A DNA stretch of 64,000 nt, from NCBI GenBank assembly GCA_963277665.1, contig OY728136.1, forward strand, positions 1,972,154,576 to 1,972,218,575, read 5' to 3'. A program made the translations under genes and the position numbers. The DNA is from Viscum album (taxonomy: Eukaryota; Streptophyta; Magnoliopsida; Santalales; Viscaceae). This document shows, piece by piece, positions 57,879 to 64,000 of this stretch; position 1 is the first letter of the stretch, and each line of letters starts with the position of its first letter. The notes beneath the pieces are model-generated. The model saw nothing but the letters and a program-made list of their open reading frames with translations, ran no database searches and was not told where the DNA came from.

Positions 57879-60800
57879 TGTAATGGCCCAGACCTCTCCA
57901 ATCCATTCCATTGTGAAAATGGGGTGATGGAGGTGTTCTGGTAGGTCAAGGCAACTTGGTGTGTGTTTGGGTGGACTTTTAATGAAACATAAAGGGTTAT
58001 GGATTTCTCACAGGAGGCACACGATTTTTCAAACCATGAGGCTAAACCATGTGAAGTTGGTGTTGGAGGAAATAACCAATGCATGGTTAGAGCAAGTTTT
58101 GTCTTACAATGGGTCCTAACCATGCATGGAGTGTTTGAAGAGGCAGAAGCTAGCACATGGTTAGCACATGGTTTGGTAAACCATGCAGGCACATAAAGTT
58201 AGATCCTAAAATTGTGGATCTGAACTCTTTTGCCTCTAAATGCTTTTTTAAGCCCCTATGTGGCCATAACTCGGTATTACCATTCCTTAGAGGTAGTAGA
58301 ACCTCTCCAATGTGTTTTGGAGGCGATCTGGAGGCTTCTCTTCATGAATCAAAGATGGGTTCTCGAGGTATGTGATCCTTTTTGTTTGGGCTCTTAAATC
58401 TACCTTGATCTACTCCTCCTCTTCTCTCAGGATCATAGATCTACACCCATTATGGGTAGATCTATGTGTGTGGATGTTGATTATGATGATATTTGGTCTT
58501 GGTTTTGTTAGGAGAAGTGATCTAGGGAGGATCCTTGGTGAATCATCCCGGTCTTCTTGGGTGTTCTTCGACCGTTGTGATTTCCATCAAAACTGTTGAG
58601 GTAGGGGAATCGTGGCTTCTCTAATTGTTTATGTGCAATGATAGAGTTACCATGATATGAATTTTGGATCACAATGTAATTGAATTATTAAAATACTTAA
58701 ACCGAATTAAAATAATGGATTTGATCTCATGTTGTTTCCTTGTTCCATGACAACGGTTCGCCTCTTTATTTTCTAGATAGTGTGATATATATGTCTTGAT
58801 TGTTAGCATGTTTCTCTTGATGAAATTGATAAATAACATAATTCCAGAATTAGTTGATAATTAATTTGATAAAGATAAAGAGACATGTAAATAAATCCAG
58901 TTGTTTTTGTTGTGGATGTGGTTCTAACTTGGGGTTAATCAAATTGAGTTTGATGATGTGTTTAATTTTGTTGGTTGGTAAACCTAAAATATATTAGAGA
59001 TTTTTCTTTGAAGGTCGGATACCATGTTAATGGTCCACGTGCCCATATTGATGTGATTTTTGTTTTCCTACTGCTTGTGTGGTGATGTGACCCTGGGAGG
59101 GTGTTGTGATATGTGGGGGCATAGAGGCCTTGTGGTTGTCTCAGTGGATGATTCCTAGAGTGGCGAGATGCATCGGTTTATGCATGTGGGTGTTAGAGAG
59201 GACACTAGGGATGATGTAATAGGATGGATGTGGTTGTTGGATGCTTGAGTATTCTTTTGTTGTTTATATGCTTTGCTTTTCTCCACTTCTCAAGGAAGCT
59301 GTTCTTGCTTACCCTTCTTCCGAAAGAGGCGAAGACACGAGGGGTATGCCACGTTCTTTCTGCGTTTAGTCTCTCCAGGGAGAATGGGTCTATGCTCTTG
59401 CTATAGGCGGCACCGACTCGACGGGTAGTACATCTACTCCCCGTGTTGATCCCCCTTGTGTTTATTATCATAGAATGATTTTATTGAATGACTGGGAATA
59501 TGGGAAAGTAATTCAGTAATGAATAATTGAATAAATCTTGTTAACCCATGGGGTTGGAGTTTCCAGAACATAATGATGAGGTCGAAAACTATTGAAGGAA
59601 ATAGTTGACTTTGGGTGTGTTGCTAATGGAATTTAATGTGGTTTCATTCATGGTAAATTAATGTTTAATGAATTAATTAACGTACAAATTAATCGATAAA
59701 AAGGGAATTATGTAATATAATAAAGCTATTTAAATGGTTGTGTGCTTATAGGATACCTAGTCTTAGAAGTGGCAGCCCAGAGTCTAAGAGATTTTAGCTG
59801 CAGTTGTGTCTAAGAATAGGTTATGCTCATACTGTGGTTGTCAGATATTGTATATTCTGTTATTTTTTTGTTTCTATATGCTACTCCACCCTGTTAGTAA
59901 TGGAAACTAACACCCCATGGATTCTGAGCCTTGGGGGGTTGTTTTCCCCAACATTCTTGTGGGAGGATGAATGGATGACTATCCCCTTTGGCCCTGATCT
60001 CTTCTCATGGTAGATACTTGTGCCATTGGAACAATGGTTTGTTTTCCCCATATATGTGTGTAGTGAGTTGTAATTTCTTGTGGGTATTTCCACACATATA
60101 TTCTGGATATGGTATCCTATGGACTACTATAGGTGTAACGTGTATAGGTTGTGATGCCTTGAGGATCCTTACTCGGTGTATGGGTTGTAATGGCTTGAGG
60201 TATAATACCAAACTTAGGATACACGTTATACGAGCTTTGGTGGCTCCCGGAAACTACCTGGTTACTTTTGGATGTGAGGATGGTGTGGTGCTTATCCCAG
60301 GTGTATGCGGGCAAGCCTTTGTGGTGCACGTTGTGCAGAATGTGGAGCTTAGCCCAGGTGTATTCTGGCAAGCCTTTGGAAATAGTTTTATAGGATATAT
60401 GTAATTGGGGAATAGAGGAAAACCAATGCATAGGTAGTTATGGGGTACCCATGATATTATTTTCTATATTCTATATTCTTTTATGTGTTACTTGATGAGA
60501 GTAGCCATGGTGAAGGTGTGAGAACTTAGTATACCTGTTAGGTGATGAGTTAGTTTCACTTGTTGTTAACTATGCTTTAGAATGCTTTCCTTACTTTGGC
60601 ACAAGAGGCTTCAGGGACTATCCTACTGAGTATAGTGTTATACTCACCGTATGTATATATAAACTGTTTTCAGGGAACTTGGAGCGGGTTAGAGATCAAG
60701 CTGGTTTCTACTAGCTTGGGGTTGGACAAGCTTTTCGGGCTTGTGGATGCTTCCATTTTACATTCTTTTGGGTACTTGTAGTTTTCCCTTTCAGTTGTAG

Positions 60801-61061
60801 TACTTTTTCATGGAATTTCATATATTTACTTGGGTTTATTTTATATTTCAGTTCTACAATGGAGTTGGTTGGTGTCTATCTTATCCATATCTTCTGCATG
60901 TGTTCTCTTAGAGGGTAATGCCTCCCATTTTTGTGTTTATTATACCCTCGGTGCTAGTCGCCAACCCGGAGCCTACTGGAGGTGGGACTCGGGGGTTATT
61001 ATCCCCCTTTTCACATTGCCAGCCAAGGAGGGGTAAATTTTATAGGGAGGGAGTCGTGACA
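57879..61061 (+). repeat. Element D, right LTR (3183 bp)
   Basis: Uninterrupted copy of the left LTR. Palindrome at 58167-58185, predicted intron 58368-60673 (CTCGAG|GTATGTG to CTGTTTTCAG|GGAACTTG), hairpin 59892-59912, end GTGACA followed by the GGAAA duplication. No coding region. Confidence 0.93.
59892..59912 (+). other. Hairpin with paired changes in element D right LTR
   Basis: TGTTAGT (59892-59898) and ACTAACA (59906-59912). Against the left LTR a C:G pair has become T:A, keeping the full 7-bp stem. Confidence 0.7.
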
Positions 61062-61066
61062 GGAAA

Positions 61067-63343
61067 TGTAGTTCTATATAAATTTTCGTTCTTCTCAACA
61101 AATGTTATGTTATGTGCTAATATAATTCTACATTATCTATAAAAAACCCCCTGACATTTTATTTTCTGAACCTTATTCTTTTTATAATATTTTAATCATC
61201 ATTTAATTTAATTTTCTTACATGGGGAGTTTTATTCAATGTTTTCAAGTCGTAATATTTTATTGAAACAATCTCATCATATATAAAAATTGTCAATGATT
61301 ATGATTACACTAAAGAAATATTATGAAACATAACTATAAAACACTCATCAATTTTCATATCCTCTTATTATTCATGATATATACATATATTAGTACCATT
61401 TTTTCTTCTAACGTGCTATTATGATAATGAAGACTGTAATTTGTCCAAAATCTAACACTATCACTATATTCCTTTAATATTTATTGTTCTTTCAAACCGA
61501 AGCTTTCAGAAAAAAGGATTTAAAAAAATTATTTATTTTTAAAAATTGTTTGAAATGTTATCAAAATTATTTTATAAATATTCATGCAAACCAATTTCAA
61601 TAGTTTTTCATTTTTAGTCTAAAAGTTATAATGAGAATCAGTTTTAAAATTATTATTGGACCTCTTATAAGTTTTTTTGAAAATTTTTAGAAAATTATTT
61701 CAACCCTTATTTCTATTTTTCATAGATATTTTTAAAAAACGATTTTCAAAATGTTTTCCTGAATTCTTTATATGTTTTCAAAATAATTTCTAATAATAAA
61801 AATTTCAAAAATATTTAAATATTTATTTATATTTTTTCAATGAATTTTCATTGAAAAATGTTTTTAAATAGTTTTCAATATTTCATTATATGTTTTAAAA
61901 TTATTTTCAATGAAAAGTATTTTAAATTTGTTTCAAATGAATATTTATTTAAATTTGATGTATTTTCAAATAAGAGATTTCAAAATGTTTTCAAGATTCT
62001 TTTATTAGTATTCACATAAAGATGTTTTCATAATTGTTTCATGTTTCCATTAAATGTTTTCTAGGAAAATGGTTTGAAAAACATTCTGTGGATTAAATTA
62101 TAAAATTTACTGTTTATTTTCATGTAAATGGATTTCAAGAGGTTTTATGTTTTGGAAATAATTTTTCAAATAAGATATTTTATTTCCTAAATGAAATGTT
62201 TTAAAAACATCTTTCATAATTATTTACATAATAAGATGACATCATTTGGTGATACTTATGACATTATAAATAAATGATACAACAGTTCTATTCATATTAT
62301 CTCTCTTAGTGGTTTATGTATTGATGGAATGATGTTTATGAGTATTTTTTCTCTTTCATTGGTTATATGTTTAAGAAACACATTTCTGTGTCATGTGTTA
62401 AATGTTTATGAAAACCACCTCACATTCATGGGCTATATGCTTATGAAACCGAATTATTTTCATATCATATTCTTTGATGAAATTATTATGAAACCTATAT
62501 ATTTTTCATGAGTTATGACATGATTTAATGATTATGATACTCAATTCCTTTCATAGATTATGATATAATGATTTTTTTTGATTTTTTTTCAATCATTTGT
62601 ATGATTGAAATAATGAGATTAGAGGGACCTATATCTCCCTCTAACTCATTGGTTAATGATTTATATCTCATGATATAGACATTGATGGAATGAAAATTGA
62701 ACTGAGATCATTAAAAGTATTTTTATGCAAAGGCGGTCATCTAAGTGAACATTGACTTCTAAAATGGTTATAATATTTAACTATGACAACCAAGATGGAA
62801 TGGGTAGTGAACCCATCCTACTAATTTTGATTAACTATTGATTACTTCACTACTATGGGGATTATTTTCTATTATTTAGTGTCTACCACAAATTCTATGT
62901 ATAAATCCAATATTCAACATTCCTGGATTTTTCGCTTTATTACTTAATGATTCATGTCATATGAACTGCTCCTCTTTATGAGATATGACCTGTATATGAT
63001 ATTTGATATCCAGGGTCTTATCATAAAATGTTATCCTCATGTTCTCATTCAATTTTGCACTTTTTACACTTATGTAACTCAATTATTAACCCTATATAGG
63101 ATGTATGCTTACCCCATTCTTATGTTTCTTTTTCATAGGTTATGAGGAATGTTTTTACATAGAATTGATAAAGTGTAAGATCTTTACTGGATACATTGAT
63201 GATATTCCATTGAGTAAGAATATTTTGTTTCATTTTTCTATAGAAACTAAACTATTAAAACCCTTTGAGATGTATTTTTTAAGGTTTTGAGTATTCCTCT
63301 AAAATGAGGTAATATCCCTGTATTTTAAAAATGGATAATTATA
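61067..63343 (+). repeat. Element C, right LTR, part after element D
   Basis: Continues the LTR interrupted at 46962; alignable by eye with 39.36-41.59 kb. Includes the acceptor-like TTTTTCATAG|GTTATGAGG ending at 63138. The end, ATGGATAATTATA, is placed by comparison with ACATGGTGTATATA at 41586. No gene; the frames of about 60 codons at 62.3-63.3 kb are not conserved. Confidence 0.7.
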
Positions 63344-64000
63344 TTTTCTAGATATTTTATCCTCTTCCAAATATACTTTGTAGACTACCTCATTATTATA
63401 ATGACTCAAATGAGAATATACATTAAATTTTTATCGTCACTCAACCCCAACTCAAACCTTCAATTATTTAGGTAATAATTGGGGACTATATCTTTATCCG
63501 TGCATGAAATCATAGAAAAAGTGGAGGATTCCTCATGTATGTTATGAATTCCCTACTTTAAAATAAATACACCTGAGACTTTTCCCCACTTAAGGTCTCA
63601 AGATAAGATTTCTAGTTGAATATTTTCTTGAATGATAACCATGAAATATCATTTTGAAACATAGATTGAAAGATAGATACCCGCTATCTCTATCTTTATC
63701 ATTTAATAATTTATGTGAAAAACAAACCATAGAGTCATTGGGAGTCTTAAAAATGATTAATATCCTCTAAAATGATCAAGAAAATCATCTAATTCGTGTA
63801 GAAAATTGATAACATGGAATATTGGAGGATATATCATCGTAAATTCTGATTAGTAACCCACTAATCATATAGGGTTACAAAAAATATCTTGAATAAGAGT
63901 CTGAATATTGTTTCGAACAAATTATTTTAAATAAGGGTCCTGTAAAGCATTATTCAGTGGAAACTATATCATACCATAATTTCTCTAATTTGGAAGAACA
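63344..64000. other. AT-rich end of window, nothing recognised
   Basis: No motif, frame or repeat that can be supported. It may be the other flank of element C's insertion site, possibly more of element E. Confidence 0.5.

Larger units (their letters stand above)
46963..61061 (+). mobile_element. Element D: full-length Ty3/gypsy chromovirus inserted in element C's LTR
   Basis: LTRs 46963-52848 (containing a LINE) and 57879-61061 both start TGTAATGGCCC and end GTGACA. The target duplication GGAAA is perfect (46958-46962 and 61062-61066). The 5.03-kb interior has gag with zinc knuckle, protease, reverse transcriptase, RNase H, integrase and a chromodomain in that order, all carrying stops. Without the LINE the left LTR is about 3.2 kb, matching the right one (3183 bp). 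Its LTR sequence is unlike A, B and C outside the general layout. Confidence 0.95.
37640..63343 (+). mobile_element. Element C: old Ty3/gypsy relative of A and B, split by element D
   Basis: Left LTR remnant 37640-41586, interior 41587-43567, right LTR 43568-46962 resumed at 61067-63343 after element D. The parts align by eye: TAATAGTTTATTGTAACAAT at 39.52 kb against TAATATTTTATTGAAACAAT at 61.25 kb, and the region after the TATA box of both LTRs against A and B (GGAGTTACCC, ATGGTGAACTACCGCC, CCATGAACGGTG). LTR divergence is much greater than in A, B or D, so C is the oldest of the four. Total without D is about 11.6 kb. The outer ends are approximate. Confidence 0.75.

Noticed and set aside
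57875..58192. A 105-codon minus-strand frame over D's U3 (and the 75-codon counterpart at 46941-47168)
   Set aside because: It results from repeated AACCATG/CATGGTT words in U3. It is antisense to the LTR and has no family motif; similar frames are often wrongly annotated as plant hypothetical proteins.
1..64000. A host protein-coding gene between the repeats
   Set aside because: All readable protein motifs belong to gypsy, copia or LINE elements; the remaining frames are short and without family features.

Overview
The window looks like repeat-filled intergenic DNA from the nuclear genome of a seed plant or other vascular plant with a large genome. It is strongly AT-rich. I recognise no host gene, rRNA, functional tRNA or CRISPR array. 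Everything identifiable is a retroelement or its remains: Ty3/gypsy chromovirus elements that resemble the Tekay/Del lineage (primer-binding sites of initiator-Met tRNA type, GPY/F integrase ends, C-terminal chromodomain), a Ty1/copia relic, a plant L1-type LINE with an RNase H domain, and a short tRNA-derived SINE-like insert. The species cannot be named from this sequence.

Layout. 1-835: flanking DNA with a perfect 90-bp tandem duplication. 836-12405: element A, with two LTRs of about 4.95 kb around an internal region of only about 1.67 kb (a non-autonomous, LARD-like element) that carries a minus-strand SINE-like insert. 12406-18309: mostly unassigned AT-rich DNA with a small minisatellite and a possible old LTR fragment. 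18310-21235: decayed Ty1/copia pol on the minus strand. 22089-32455: element B, a relative of A with 3.85-kb LTRs and a pol that begins in the middle of reverse transcriptase. 33.8-37.6 kb: decayed minus-strand gypsy pol (element E). 37.6-63.34 kb: element C, an old and diverged relative of A and B. Its right LTR is split at 46962/61067 by element D (46963-61061), whose 5-bp target duplication GGAAA is perfect. D's left LTR is itself split by a 2.68-kb minus-strand LINE (48749-51427). The nesting is therefore LINE in D in C, with C lying beside or inside E.

How the parts work together. In an active element of this kind the LTR promoter makes one RNA that is both mRNA for Gag-Pol and the template for reverse transcription. 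Here every pol copy is broken by stops or deletions, so none should move by itself. The notable shared feature is in the LTRs: downstream of a TATA box (clear in A and B) each LTR family has a good 5' splice site (AG|GTAATG or GAG|GTATGT) and, 2-3 kb later near the LTR end, a pyrimidine-rich 3' splice site. This suggests a large leader intron inside the LTR. In A, B and C that predicted intron holds a repeated, well-kept hairpin (CGTTCATG / CATGAACG), and in D a different hairpin whose arms changed together between the two LTRs. An RNA carrying these hairpins would be the unspliced genomic form only, which makes a packaging or genome-marking role a testable idea. Function here is inference; the motifs and their positions are read directly from the sequence.
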